Origin: Bacteroidales bacterium
GTDB taxonomy: Bacteria > Bacteroidota > Bacteroidia > Bacteroidales > UBA932
Reading direction: 5' to 3'
DNA length: 64,000 nucleotides
Assembly: GCA_021371955.1 (NCBI GenBank)
Contig: JAJFVD010000002.1
Coordinates: 1-64,000, forward strand
The translations under genes were made by a program, and so were the position numbers. The notes beneath the pieces are model-generated. The model was not told the origin of the DNA, did no database searches, and saw nothing but the letters and a program-made list of their open reading frames with translations. This document shows, in pieces, positions 45,871 through 55,465 of this stretch. The stretch's first letter is position 1. Each line of letters begins with the position of its first letter.

Positions 45871-48353
45871 TATCGGAGCGATGCACCAAAGTTGTATGTG
45901 AAGTTCTTAAGCAGGCGGTCCATAACCTCTTCCACATATTTGTCTGTGAGGGTTTTTTCCGGGTCCTGCAAAACGAAACTAATCGCATATTGCTTTTTCC
46001 CTTCGGGAATTTTTTCACCCCGGTATACATCAAACAGAGTTACACTCTTCAAAATCTTCTTTTCTGTTTTGAATGAACTCTTTCTCAACTCAGAAAAAGA
46101 TACCTTTTCGTCCAAAAGGAGAGCAAGGTCGCGGCGAACTTCCGGGAATTTAGGGAGTTCCCTGTAAAGCACCTTCTGCTTCTTAACAAGAGAAAAGAGA
46201 ACATTCCAGGAGATTTCAGCAGCAAATACCTGTTGCTTTATTCCGAATTGCTTCAAAAGCGAAGCATTAACATTTCCCATTACAGCCACCTCTTTGCCTG
46301 AGGCGGTTTTATATACGAGCCCTTCGGAAAACAAGTCGGCCGGAGCATAAGAATATTCCAGCTCATCCGGTTCAATTCCAAATCGTCTCAACAGTAATTC
46401 AAGATATCCTTTAAGCGTAAAGTAGCTGGCCGGATTAGCTTTTGACCTCCAGGACTGGTTGCCCGGGCCTGTTACAAACATTGAGAATTTTGAGGCCTCC
46501 TTGTAAGATTTAAGGTTCTGCGCAGGAGTTTTTCCGTCATCCCCGGTCTCTTCCACAAAAGAATAAACATTACCCATCTCGAACAGTTTAAGGTCGTTAT
46601 GCTGACGATTAATGTTGTGTACAATCACTTCAAGACCGTTTAACAACAATGTCTGCCTCATCGAATTCAAATCTGAACTCAGCGGGTTCAATATTTTCAC
46701 AAGTTTAGATTCGGGATAGGTTTTAAGTTTTGAGTAGTATTCACTCTTTGTAAGAGAGTTGTTCATCATTTCCGTAAAACCGTTATCGGCAAGAAAATCT
46801 GCTGCAAGTTCCTTTACCTTTTCCGGATCCGGTTTAGGTGTAGGATTTATTGAGGCTGTTACTCTCTCTGGCAATTCAATGTTATTGTAACCGTATATTC
46901 TCAGAACATCCTCTACAATATCACATTCTCTGGTAACATCTACCCGATATCCCGGAACCGAAATTTCAGCACCCTTTTCGTCCGAAGATAGTACTTGGTA
47001 TTCGAGAAAGTTGAGAATATTAAGTATGGTTTCTCTCCCTATTTTTTTGCCAATAAGAGATTCTACCCTTTCAAAAGAGATAGACACTTCTGCCCTTTTA
47101 ATCGGATTTGCATAAACCTCTTTGATTTCACCGGCAATATTTGCTCCTGCAATTTCCTGCAATAGCTGTGCAGCTCTTTTGAGGGCATACGGAATAATTT
47201 CCGGATCGGCACCTCTTTCGTAGCGGAACGAGGCATCGGTTTTAAGCCCGTGACGTTTTGAACTTTTTCTGATTGTTACAGGATTGAAATATGCACTTTC
47301 CAGGAAAATCCGTTTAGTATCCTGAGAAACCCCTGAAGTGAGACCGCCAAAAATACCGGCCATACACATAGGATTATTGTCATTGCAAATCATAAGATCA
47401 TCCGAAGATAGTTTTCTCTCTGTCCCGTCAAGTGTAACAAAAGATTCGCCCTGAACCGCCTTTCTAACCACAATTACTCCTCCGTCAATTTTGTCATAGT
47501 CAAATGCGTGGAGCGGATGGCCTGTTTCCTGAAGAATGTAATTTGTTATATCAACAACATTGTTTATCGGTCTCAGGCCTATTGATAAAAGCCTTTTCTG
47601 AAGCCATTCAGGAGAAGGAGCGATTGTTATGTTATCGAAAGTGATTCCGGAATATCTTGGCGCATCATCAGTTGCCAGTACCTTTATCTCAATAGGTTTA
47701 GTATTCGCAGAAGAACGATTTAATGCAGAAAAGCCATCAACAGACGGCACTGCAAGACGAGTATTTTTACCGTTTAGTCTGAGATATGCTGCAAGATCTC
47801 TTGCAACGCCTATATGTGAAGCTGCGTCAACCCTGTTTGGTGTAAGGCCTATTTCAAAAAGCGTATCACTCTCCAGTTTAAGAAAATCTTTTGCTGTTGT
47901 TCCAATCTGAGCTTCAGCCGGCAACACCATAATTCCCTCGTGAGAGGTACCAATTCCCAGCTCATCTTCGGCACAAATCATTCCAGAGCTTTCTATTCCG
48001 CGAATCTTTGCTCTTTTAATTTTTACCTGCTCTCCGTTAGAGAATGTAAGTGTAGTCCCAACAGTTGCTACAAGCACTTTCTGCCCTGCAGCTACATTTG
48101 GCGCTCCGCATACAATCTGAAGAAGTTCTTCTCCCCCTGCATCAACTTTTGTGAGGCTAAGCTTATCGGCATCCGGATGTTTTGAACACTCAACAACCTT
48201 TCCAACAACCACACCTTCCAGCGAACCGGGCAGCTGTTCCACCTCTTCCATCGCTTCAACCTCAAGACCTATTGAACTCAGGATTGTCTCTGTTTCCGAA
48301 GGCTTTAAATCTGTATTAACATAATCCTTTAGCCATTTATACGATATCTTCAT
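45870..48353 (-). CDS. pheT: Phenylalanyl-tRNA synthetase beta subunit
   Basis: Beta chain of the alpha2-beta2 PheRS that charges tRNA-Phe. 827 residues, full length: N-terminal EMAP/tRNA-binding domain (VVVGKVVECSKHPDADKLSLTKVDAG), B3/B4 editing domain (FDYDKIDGGVIVVRKA, GIFGGLTSGVS), B5 domain (GREQTILNILNF-type region), catalytic-like domain (MRQTLLLNGLEVIVHNINR), and the C-terminal anticodon-binding FDX-ACB domain (FPEVRRDLALLLDEKVSFSE). The alpha subunit gene pheS is not in the window. ftsY ends 22 bases upstream on the same strand. Confidence 0.97.
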   Translation of the reverse strand: MKISYKWLKDYVNTDLKPSETETILSSIGLEVEAMEEVEQLPGSLEGVVVGKVVECSKHPDADKLSLTKVDAGGEELLQIVCGAPNVAAGQKVLVATVGTTLTFSNGEQVKIKRAKIRGIESSGMICAEDELGIGTSHEGIMVLPAEAQIGTTAKDFLKLESDTLFEIGLTPNRVDAASHIGVARDLAAYLRLNGKNTRLAVPSVDGFSALNRSSANTKPIEIKVLATDDAPRYSGITFDNITIAPSPEWLQKRLLSIGLRPINNVVDITNYILQETGHPLHAFDYDKIDGGVIVVRKAVQGESFVTLDGTERKLSSDDLMICNDNNPMCMAGIFGGLTSGVSQDTKRIFLESAYFNPVTIRKSSKRHGLKTDASFRYERGADPEIIPYALKRAAQLLQEIAGANIAGEIKEVYANPIKRAEVSISFERVESLIGKKIGRETILNILNFLEYQVLSSDEKGAEISVPGYRVDVTRECDIVEDVLRIYGYNNIELPERVTASINPTPKPDPEKVKELAADFLADNGFTEMMNNSLTKSEYYSKLKTYPESKLVKILNPLSSDLNSMRQTLLLNGLEVIVHNINRQHNDLKLFEMGNVYSFVEETGDDGKTPAQNLKSYKEASKFSMFVTGPGNQSWRSKANPASYFTLKGYLELLLRRFGIEPDELEYSYAPADLFSEGLVYKTASGKEVAVMGNVNASLLKQFGIKQQVFAAEISWNVLFSLVKKQKVLYRELPKFPEVRRDLALLLDEKVSFSELRKSSFKTEKKILKSVTLFDVYRGEKIPEGKKQYAISFVLQDPEKTLTDKYVEEVMDRLLKNFTYNFGASLR

Positions 48354-48375
48354 ATGTCTGAAAATTTATCTGATA

Positions 48376-49332
48376 CTATTTAAAAAGTGACTCAACAAAC
48401 TCTTTTTTGTTGAAAATCTGCAAATCCTCAATTTTTTCTCCAACCCCAATAAACTTAACCGGGATTTTAAACTGGTCCGAAATACCTATAACAACACCAC
48501 CCTTAGCAGTTCCGTCCAGCTTAGTAACAGCCAGAGAAGTCACATCAGTTGCCTTTGTGAACTCCTTCGCCTGCTGATATGCATTCTGACCTGTAGAACC
48601 ATCCAGAACAAGCATAACATCGTGTGGCGCATCCGGAATGAGTTTTTTCATCACGTTCCTGATTTTTGTAAGCTCGTTCATAAGGTTCACCTTATTGTGC
48701 AAACGTCCCGCAGTGTCTATAAGTACAACATCCGCATCCTGTGCAATTGCCCTCGAAAGGGTATCATACGCCACAGAAGCAGGGTCCGCACCCATCTGTT
48801 GTTTTACAATCTCCACTCCTGCCCTTTCGCTCCATATTGTAAGCTGATCTACTGCTGCTGCCCTGAATGTATCTGCTGCCCCAAGAATTACCTTTTTATT
48901 GGATGCTTTAAGTCTTGCCGCCAGTTTGCCTATAGTAGTGGTCTTCCCAACACCGTTCACCCCGACTACCATAATCACATAAGGTTTCTTCGAAAAATCA
49001 AACGGCATATCCACGCCATTTCCTTCTTCAATATTAAGCAGCCCTTCTATCTCTTCCCTCAAAATTGAGTTCAGTTCGGAAGTGTTCATAAACTTATCCT
49101 TAGCCACCCGCTCTTCCAGCCGCTCTACAATCTTTAAAGTAGTATGTACTCCAATATCTGAGGCAATGAGGGCTTCCTCTATTCCATCTAACACATCTTC
49201 GTCTACCCTTGATTTTCCGACAACTGCCCGGGATAGTTTTTCAAAAATCCCCTTCTTTGTCTTCTCAAGCCCCTCTTCAAGAGCCTGTTTCTCCTCCTTC
49301 GACTTTGATGTAAATAATCCAAAAAATGCCAT
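48376..49332 (-). CDS. ftsY: Signal recognition particle receptor FtsY
   Basis: SRP-receptor GTPase that docks ribosome-nascent chains at the inner membrane. 318 residues from the ATG at 49332 (MAFFGLFTSKSKEEKQ); a TTG upstream is not used. N domain (~15-100), then G domain: VVGVNGVGKTTTIGKLA (G1), AADTFRAAAVDQL, DTAGRLHNKVNLMNEL (G3), VTKLDGTAKGG (G4) and KFIGVGEKIEDLQIF. Short acidic region, as usual in Bacteroidota. Its normal upstream neighbour DUF4295 is 9.4 kb away, because an accessory island lies between them. Confidence 0.97.
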   Translation of the reverse strand: MAFFGLFTSKSKEEKQALEEGLEKTKKGIFEKLSRAVVGKSRVDEDVLDGIEEALIASDIGVHTTLKIVERLEERVAKDKFMNTSELNSILREEIEGLLNIEEGNGVDMPFDFSKKPYVIMVVGVNGVGKTTTIGKLAARLKASNKKVILGAADTFRAAAVDQLTIWSERAGVEIVKQQMGADPASVAYDTLSRAIAQDADVVLIDTAGRLHNKVNLMNELTKIRNVMKKLIPDAPHDVMLVLDGSTGQNAYQQAKEFTKATDVTSLAVTKLDGTAKGGVVIGISDQFKIPVKFIGVGEKIEDLQIFNKKEFVESLFK

Positions 49333-49382
49333 TGCTGTTTTTTTAACCTTCAAAGATACAAATAATGTTTAAATCGGGGAAA

Positions 49383-49720
49383 AAGAGAGGTGAGATATCC
49401 AAATGCAGGATAGAGTGTGACGGACGTGCACCGAATTTACCCGCTTCGCGCTTGCTCGGCTAAAAACACATACGGGAAAAGAGGAGTTTGCGGTTTCCAA
49501 TACTTTTCCCGTTCAGTGTTTTCTTTACGCCTCACTCGCTGAGCGGGTCCCAAATTCTCCTTGCAATGTCCGCATCACTCTATCCTGTATTTGGATAAAA
49601 AACTCTATTATTCAATTTCAACAATTAATAATTTGCAAAAATCTGCCCAATTGCTCCTTGCAATGCCATCTGCCCCTCCCGTCGCTGCCTTTGTATAAAT
49701 AAATCTATCTCACCTTTCTT
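49383..49720. repeat. Outer inverted repeat with a solitary half-core, left island edge
   Basis: AAGAGAGGTGAGATA (49383-49397) and TATCTCACCTTTCTT (49706-49720) pair at 14 of 15 positions, enclosing the 202-bp palindrome and, at 49647-49665, CCAATTGCTCCTTGCAATG, the reverse complement of the core of this repeat family. It looks like an older element into which the 202-bp element was inserted; its second core arm is not recognisable. The gene-free stretch 49354-49864 contains nothing else apart from the operon promoter. Confidence 0.55.
49396..49597. repeat. 202-bp imperfect palindrome, island left edge
   Basis: The arms TATCCAAATGCAGGATAGAG (from 49396) and CTCTATCCTGTATTTGGATA (to 49597) pair almost fully. 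Further in, GGACGTGCACCGAATTT...ACCCGCT on the left faces, in reverse complement, GGACATTGCAAGGAGAATTT...ACCCGCT on the right, followed by paired TAAA/ACACA/GGGAAAAG blocks. The same two core arms occur, in the opposite order, at 58404-58595. I read it as a mobile or amplified hairpin element without coding capacity; it might also end transcription of ftsY-side or island transcripts. Confidence 0.75.
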
Positions 49721-49787
49721 ATTTCCGATTAGTTTGTATTTATTATAAAACATCCACTAATTGCGTTGAATATGTGCTCAAATTCAC

Positions 49788-49818
49788 TTGATTAACTTCA
49801 TTAATTTAAATACATTTG
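49788..49818 (+). promoter_or_regulatory. Putative promoter of the island operon
   Basis: TTG at 49788-49790 and TACATTTG at 49811-49818, 20 bases apart, fit the Bacteroidota promoter. Transcription would start near 49825, leaving a leader of about 40 bases before the methyltransferase ATG. Confidence 0.55.
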
Positions 49819-49864
49819 TAGAATCTAATATGACTTATTGAAATTGTCTATCTAATAATAATTT

Positions 49865-52525
49865 ATGGCCACCATTTCCTACAAAGAGATTGAACAGAAA
49901 CTAAAAGAATTAAAGGAATATAAATATCCTGCTTCAGAAATAGGCTATAAGTTACTTTCTGCATTCGGAATGACAAATACAAGTATTGAGCGCGTTCGCT
50001 CTGGCAAAATGAATCTTGCTCAATTTGATGGCATCCTTGTAAAAAAACTTCTTGCCTATAGAGGAGTGTCTACAGAACAGCTAACAACTGTTATCGAAGA
50101 GATGAAAATTGATCAAAAGATTTTGAAATCTACTCCTCGAATTATAGCAGTTAGTGATGGAGACATAATATTGGCATTTGATCCTCGCGAGAAAGAGAGT
50201 TATGAAAACAAAGTATCAAAATTGTGGCTAGACTTTCAGCTTTTTTATCCTCTGGCAGGAGTAGAGAAATATAGAGGCATCACAGAAAACCCAGCCGATG
50301 TTAAGGCTGCGGAGAAGATGGCTAAACTTTATGATGAAATCAGATGCTTCAATGAAATAACTTCTGAGTCCGATGTTCGTGAATTGAATATTTTCATGAC
50401 TCGCCTCCTATTTTGTTTTTTTGCAGAAGACACAGATATTTTCGAAAAAAATCTATTTACCGGTTCCATTGCTCGATTTACAAAAAATGATGGTAGCGAT
50501 TTAAGTGAATATCTTGATGCTTGCTTTAATGTGATGGATCAAGAAATTCGAATTGGGATCTCTTCTACAGTAGCACAATTTCCATATGTAAATGGAGGTT
50601 TATTTCGCACACACATATCAATCCCAAGATTGGGGATGAAAGCCCGCAGAATTATTTTGGAATGTGGAGAATTGAGTTGGACAGATATTAATCCGGATAT
50701 TTTTGGTTCAATGATTCAGGCTGTCGTCTCACCAGAAATGCGCAGCGGATTAGGTGTACACTATACAAGTGTTCCAAACATCATGAAACTTATTGGGCCT
50801 CTTTTCCTAAATGATCTATATGAAGCATTCGAACAAGGGAAAGATAGTGAAAAGAAACTTAACGCACTTCTAGTCCGAATCTCAAAAATGAAATTCTTTG
50901 ATCCGGCTTGCGGTAGTGGTAACTTTCTAATTATATCCTATAAAGAGATTCGAAAATTAGAGATACAAATATGGAAGCGAATCCGCGAGATAACAGGTCA
51001 AGCTCGCATCCCTTATATAAATATCCATTTAAATCAGTTTTACGGAATTGAGTTAGATGATTTTTGCCATGAGACCGCTATCCTATCTCTATGGTTAGCA
51101 GAACATCAAATGAATAAACTATTTAGTAATGAATTTCAAGTAAATATCCAAGCATTGCCGTTGAAACCATCCGGTAATATTGTTTGTGCAAATGCCTGCA
51201 GAATTGATTGGGAAGATGTTTGTCCTCATAATAAAGAAGAAGAAATTTATATAATGGGAAATCCGCCATATTTGGGTAGTAAACTTCAAGATAAAGTTCA
51301 AAAGAAAGATATTGTTTTAGTATTTAAAAAAATAAAAAACTCAAAAGTTCTTGATTACATATCTATTTGGCTCTATTTAGGAGCTAAGTATATACAAGGA
51401 AATTTATATTCAAAATACGCATTTGTAAGTACTAACTCAATATGTCAAGGGGAACAAGTAGGAATAATATGGCCCGAAATTTTTAATTTTAACCTATGCA
51501 TTAATTTCGCCCATACTTCATTCAAATGGGCTAATAATGCAAAAAATCAGGCTGGGGTAATATGTGTAATAGTTGGGGTATCTAACAAAACACTTATAAA
51601 TAAAAAATTATATACCCTAGATAAAGTTGTAACGTCTCCAATTATAAGCCCATATTTAACAATCGGAAATGAAGCTATTGTTAAAAAAGAATCGAAACCC
51701 CCAATCGGGTTTCCAAAAATGTGTTTTGGATGTATGCCTTATGATAATGGAAATTTAATTCTATCTCAAACTGAAAAAGATGAATTTATTAATGATTATC
51801 CGGAATATTCAAGTTTAATAAAACGCTTAGTAGGATCTCAAGAATTTATTAGAGGTGAGGAGAGGTATTGTCTTTGGATTTCCGATAATGAGTTACCTAG
51901 TGCACTTAAAAATCCGATAATCGCTAAAAGAATTGAAAATACACGTAATTTTAGATTAAAGAGTAGCGACAAAGCGGGTGTAGATTTAGCTTTAAGAGCT
52001 CATCAGTTTCGTGAATTTTTTGAAAATCTAGTAATAAAAATTATCATCCCGAGAGTTTCATCTGAAAGAAGAGAATACATTCCAGTTGGTCTTCTAGATA
52101 CTAATACAATTGTTTCTGATTCTGCTTTTGCTATCTATGATGGACAAATGTGGATTTTTGGATTTTTAACTTCAAAAATGCATATGGCATGGATAAAAAC
52201 TGTTGGGGGAAGGCTTAAAACTGATTATCGTTATTCAGCTCAATTGTGTTACAATACATTTCCTTTCCCAAAATTGAATAAATTTCAGAAAGAGAAGATT
52301 GAAGCAGCAGCTGAAGAAATTCTTTGTGTCCGTGCTGAATATTCAGAAAAAACTTTAGCAGAATTATACGATATTGATGAAATGCCATTAAAACTTAGGG
52401 AAGCTCATCAAAATTTAGACAAAATCATAGATGACTGTTATAGAAATGAACCATTTACGAGCGACGAAGAGAGGTTGGAACATTTGTTTAATCTATATGA
52501 GGAGTTATCCAAAAACAAAGTATAA
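49865..52525 (+). CDS. MmeI/YeeA (DnmA)-like class I adenine-specific DNA methyltransferase
   Basis: 886 residues. N-terminal region resembling MmeI_N but without its nuclease motif, a helical spacer (SDVRELNIFMTRLLFCFFAEDT), then the methyltransferase: SAM motif DPACGSGN at 346-353 and catalytic NPPY at 466-469, which specify N6-adenine methylation. A target-recognition region (~620-800) contains TVGGRLKTDYRYSAQLCYNTFPFP, typical of MmeI/YeeA enzymes, and a helical C-terminus follows. YeeA of Bacillus subtilis (DnmA) methylates adenine in a non-palindromic site and is followed by yeeB and yeeC. First gene of the rightward operon; the next gene starts 22 bases later. It would mark self DNA and may bind the helicase. 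Confidence 0.88.
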   Translation: MATISYKEIEQKLKELKEYKYPASEIGYKLLSAFGMTNTSIERVRSGKMNLAQFDGILVKKLLAYRGVSTEQLTTVIEEMKIDQKILKSTPRIIAVSDGDIILAFDPREKESYENKVSKLWLDFQLFYPLAGVEKYRGITENPADVKAAEKMAKLYDEIRCFNEITSESDVRELNIFMTRLLFCFFAEDTDIFEKNLFTGSIARFTKNDGSDLSEYLDACFNVMDQEIRIGISSTVAQFPYVNGGLFRTHISIPRLGMKARRIILECGELSWTDINPDIFGSMIQAVVSPEMRSGLGVHYTSVPNIMKLIGPLFLNDLYEAFEQGKDSEKKLNALLVRISKMKFFDPACGSGNFLIISYKEIRKLEIQIWKRIREITGQARIPYINIHLNQFYGIELDDFCHETAILSLWLAEHQMNKLFSNEFQVNIQALPLKPSGNIVCANACRIDWEDVCPHNKEEEIYIMGNPPYLGSKLQDKVQKKDIVLVFKKIKNSKVLDYISIWLYLGAKYIQGNLYSKYAFVSTNSICQGEQVGIIWPEIFNFNLCINFAHTSFKWANNAKNQAGVICVIVGVSNKTLINKKLYTLDKVVTSPIISPYLTIGNEAIVKKESKPPIGFPKMCFGCMPYDNGNLILSQTEKDEFINDYPEYSSLIKRLVGSQEFIRGEERYCLWISDNELPSALKNPIIAKRIENTRNFRLKSSDKAGVDLALRAHQFREFFENLVIKIIIPRVSSERREYIPVGLLDTNTIVSDSAFAIYDGQMWIFGFLTSKMHMAWIKTVGGRLKTDYRYSAQLCYNTFPFPKLNKFQKEKIEAAAEEILCVRAEYSEKTLAELYDIDEMPLKLREAHQNLDKIIDDCYRNEPFTSDEERLEHLFNLYEELSKNKV

Positions 52526-52547
52526 AATTTATTTACGATAAATTAAT

Positions 52548-53198
52548 ATGAAAAAATTCTCTTTTACCACATTATTTATTGTTTTAGTGTCATTTGGTGT
52601 ATCATTGTTTTTATATTTCTATATATTCAATGGGAGTTTATCGAGAAACGCTCAAGATTGGGCTTCATTTGGTAGTTATATAAGTGGAATTTTATTACCT
52701 ATTCTTACTGGACTAAATATTTGGGTATTTATAAGATTAACCCAAGCTATAGATAGAGAAAATAATATTAGAAAAGAGAACGATAATAAAAGGTTTGAAG
52801 AAAGACAAAAAGTCGACATCGAATTTCAACGTAGAATGATTATTTCTCAAATAAGACAAACTGAAGTTAATAGCCTTTCAAAAGCACTTGATAATTTATT
52901 TTTCCCTTCTGAATTTTGTAGTGATTCAAAATTATTTTTAGATAGCATTAAAGTGAATTTAGTAAAAGGCCAAATATTGATTGACTCTTTTGTTAATGGA
53001 CGAAATGATTTATTTAACATTAATGAGAATAAAGAAGCTATTGATGCCTTGTGGGAACTACATAAAAAAGTTTCCTTTCTTAATAGGAGAATTGACGATC
53101 CTTCATTTACGGTAGAAAATAAATTGATGCAAGAGATTTTAGAATTAAAACATAAAGCAATTAGTTATTTGCAGAAATATACAATTGATAATATTTAG
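52548..53198 (+). CDS. Two-TM protein with coiled coil, abortive-infection-like
   Basis: 216 residues. Two TM helices (~7-27 and ~45-68) at the N-terminus, then a charged helix/coiled coil (~70-110) and a cytoplasmic helical domain. The short segment DWASFGSYISGILLPILTGLN is like the N-terminus of putative phage abortive-infection (putAbiC-type) membrane proteins, which have W..FG.Y.GG...P in the same place. No enzymatic motif is seen. It lies between the methyltransferase and the helicase, 12 bases from the helicase ATG. I infer a membrane-located effector or anchor of the defence system, but the family match is from memory and weak. Confidence 0.55.
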   Translation: MKKFSFTTLFIVLVSFGVSLFLYFYIFNGSLSRNAQDWASFGSYISGILLPILTGLNIWVFIRLTQAIDRENNIRKENDNKRFEERQKVDIEFQRRMIISQIRQTEVNSLSKALDNLFFPSEFCSDSKLFLDSIKVNLVKGQILIDSFVNGRNDLFNINENKEAIDALWELHKKVSFLNRRIDDPSFTVENKLMQEILELKHKAISYLQKYTIDNI

Positions 53199-53210
53199 TA
53201 TAAATTGATA

Positions 53211-55196
53211 ATGGGAAACATAGTTGATATTGCATACGAAAGAACCGGTTTAAGCACTCAAGTAAATGAGCTTGGGATGCGGGAAATGCAGTCTTTAGTT
53301 TATGAAGCTCGTGAAAAGCAGTACTTATTAATTAAAGCCCCTCCTGCATCTGGAAAATCGCGTGCACTAATGTTTCTTGCATTGGACAAATTAAAACATC
53401 AAGGAATTAAGCGAGTAGTAGTCTCTGTTCCGGAAAAGACAATCGGAAGGTCATTTAATAACACCGATTTGAAGACTCATGGTTTTTTCGATGATTGGTT
53501 GGTTGCCCCATATTTCAATTTATGCGATGTGAGCTATGAGAGAGCAAAAACAGACCGCTTTAAGGAATTCTTTTTCCACTCTACCAATGTTAGGATACTA
53601 GTTTGTACGCACTCAACACTGCGTAATGCAATGAAGGAGATGATGGACGAAAAATTCAACGATACTTTACTTGCAATTGATGAATTCCATCATGCATCTG
53701 CTGCAGAAGATAGTGGATTAGGAGATATTGTTCGTCGTTTAATGTCCGGTACAAATGCCCATATTATCGCTATGACTGGTTCTTACTTCAGGGGAGATGG
53801 AGTGCCTATATTAAGGCCGGAAGATGAAGAGCGGTTTCATAGAGTAACATATAATTATTACCAACAACTTAACGGATATAAATATTTAAAAAGTCTTGGT
53901 ATTGGTTATCATTTCTATCAAGGGAATTATCTTGAGGCTCTTGCCAATACAGACATATTGGATACTGACAAAAAGACAATTGTACATATTCCATCTGTGA
54001 ATAGCAGAGCGGCTACAGGTGACAAATATGATGAAGTTAAAATCATTATGGATATAATTGGTGAACGTGTTTCAACTGATTATGAAAACAGAGTATATAC
54101 ACTTAGAAGAAAATCTGACGGCAAACTAATCAAGGTAGTCGATCTTGTTGAGGATAAAGCGGATGAAAGAATTAGAGTTCAAGGTTTTCTACAAAGAATG
54201 AATAGTAAGGACGCTATAGATATAATAATTGCTCTTGGGACTGCAAAAGAGGGCTTTGACTGGCAATGGTGCGAAAGATGTCTTACAATAGGTGTAAGAG
54301 GATCTTTAACAGAAGTTGTCCAAATAATTGGCAGGTGTACCCGGGATTGTCCAGGTAAAGAGCATGCTCAATTTACTAATCTGATAGCAGCACCCGAAGC
54401 GACACAGGAAAAAGTCGAAATAGCGGTAAATGATATGCTTAAAGCAATAACAGCGTCTCTGCTAATGGAACAGGTTATGGCACCTGTTTGGAGTTTTAGA
54501 AGTAAAGGTTATGACGAGGAGGCAATTGGGGGAGATGGAGATAGAAGAACCCTTATTATTGAGGGTTTAAAACCATTATCGACTGAAAGGACTAAACACA
54601 TTGTAGCAAATGATCTTGCAGACCTGAAAGCAACTATTTTGCAGAACGATATGATTGTAAAAGCAATGGGTGGTAATACTCCTCCGGAGGTCATAAACAA
54701 TGTTCTTATTCCAAAAATCATTAAAGAAAGATATCCGGAATGCAATGAAGATGAATTAGAAGAAGTTCGTCAACACGTAGTATTAGATACCATTACAAAG
54801 GGTGGAGAAATTGTACAAGGGAGTGATGGAACAAGATTATTGAAGATTGCTAACCGATTTATCAATATAGATCAGCTATCCATCAAGCTAATAGATTCGA
54901 TAAACCCATTCCAAAGAGCATACGAAATTATGTCAAAGAGTTTGACTGCTCCAGTCCTTAAAATTATTCAAGACACTATCGCTGAACAAAGAATGGAAAT
55001 AACAAAAGAAGAAGCTGTAGTTTTATTCAGAGGTGAAGTGCAGAGATACATAACAGAACATTCCGGGAAGCTTCCTGAACCAACAGATCCCAGCCCACAA
55101 GTACGTCGATTGGCAGAGGCAATTGCATTCGTTCGCAATGCAAAAATTAGGCACATGATGAAACTAAACGAAGAAAATAAAGGAGGTAAGTCATGA
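53211..55196 (+). CDS. SF2 DEAD/DEAH-type helicase (YeeB-like) of the island
   Basis: 661 residues from the ATG at 53211 (a TTG two codons earlier is less likely). Helicase motifs: Walker A APPASGKS at 43-50, Walker B DEFHH at 157-161, motif III-like TGS (AMTGSYFRG), motif V-like GTAKEGFDW and motif VI QIIGRCTR at 371-378. These define an SF2 translocase/helicase of the kind found in restriction and modification-linked defence operons; the C-terminal ~250 residues are helical and family-specific. No nuclease motif is visible in it. It would supply ATP-driven DNA movement to the methyltransferase and the GIY-YIG protein. Its 3' end overlaps the next gene by four bases. Confidence 0.88.
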   Translation: MGNIVDIAYERTGLSTQVNELGMREMQSLVYEAREKQYLLIKAPPASGKSRALMFLALDKLKHQGIKRVVVSVPEKTIGRSFNNTDLKTHGFFDDWLVAPYFNLCDVSYERAKTDRFKEFFFHSTNVRILVCTHSTLRNAMKEMMDEKFNDTLLAIDEFHHASAAEDSGLGDIVRRLMSGTNAHIIAMTGSYFRGDGVPILRPEDEERFHRVTYNYYQQLNGYKYLKSLGIGYHFYQGNYLEALANTDILDTDKKTIVHIPSVNSRAATGDKYDEVKIIMDIIGERVSTDYENRVYTLRRKSDGKLIKVVDLVEDKADERIRVQGFLQRMNSKDAIDIIIALGTAKEGFDWQWCERCLTIGVRGSLTEVVQIIGRCTRDCPGKEHAQFTNLIAAPEATQEKVEIAVNDMLKAITASLLMEQVMAPVWSFRSKGYDEEAIGGDGDRRTLIIEGLKPLSTERTKHIVANDLADLKATILQNDMIVKAMGGNTPPEVINNVLIPKIIKERYPECNEDELEEVRQHVVLDTITKGGEIVQGSDGTRLLKIANRFINIDQLSIKLIDSINPFQRAYEIMSKSLTAPVLKIIQDTIAEQRMEITKEEAVVLFRGEVQRYITEHSGKLPEPTDPSPQVRRLAEAIAFVRNAKIRHMMKLNEENKGGKS

Positions 55197-55459
55197 CTTG
55201 GGATGAAGAATTTGAATCATTATTTGATTTACCCATTTTTGAAGACGTTAGGATTCCTGCAGCCAAAATTTCAACGGCAGACCGTCTGTTTAGATCTTTT
55301 GAAGAAATTAATCAATTCTTTGAACAGCGCCACACCGAACCCAATATTGAATCATCCTTAAATGAAAAACTATTAGCAAGAACGTTGAAGAGTATTAGAG
55401 AAAACTCGCATAAAAAGGCAGCACTTCTTCCTTTTGACATTTACAACTTATTAAAATAA
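55193..55459 (+). CDS. Small island protein with N-terminal ESLFDxPI peptide
   Basis: 88 residues, unrecognised family. Overlaps the helicase stop by four bases (ATGA) and has a strong Shine-Dalgarno AGGAGG at 55181-55186, unusual for this genome. It starts MTWDEEFESLFDLPIF; the next protein starts MEDIDKDLESLFDDPIL, so both share ESLFDxPI. The rest is acidic then basic helices (RTLKSIRENSHKK). It is short enough to be an adaptor or inhibitor that docks on the helicase or methyltransferase. Function unknown. Confidence 0.75.
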   Translation: MTWDEEFESLFDLPIFEDVRIPAAKISTADRLFRSFEEINQFFEQRHTEPNIESSLNEKLLARTLKSIRENSHKKAALLPFDIYNLLK

Positions 55460-55465
55460 AACAAG

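Noticed and set aside
48622..49068. 148-codon frame on the plus strand
   Set aside because: Antisense to ftsY, which has every SRP-GTPase motif.
49396..49597. Retron or other structured-RNA system in the long hairpins at the island edges
   Set aside because: No reverse transcriptase or effector gene is near, and the sequence occurs as several related copies, which fits a repeat family better.
49354..49864. CRISPR array in the repeat-rich gap
   Set aside because: Repeats are inverted and few, without regular spacing or spacers, and no cas genes are present.
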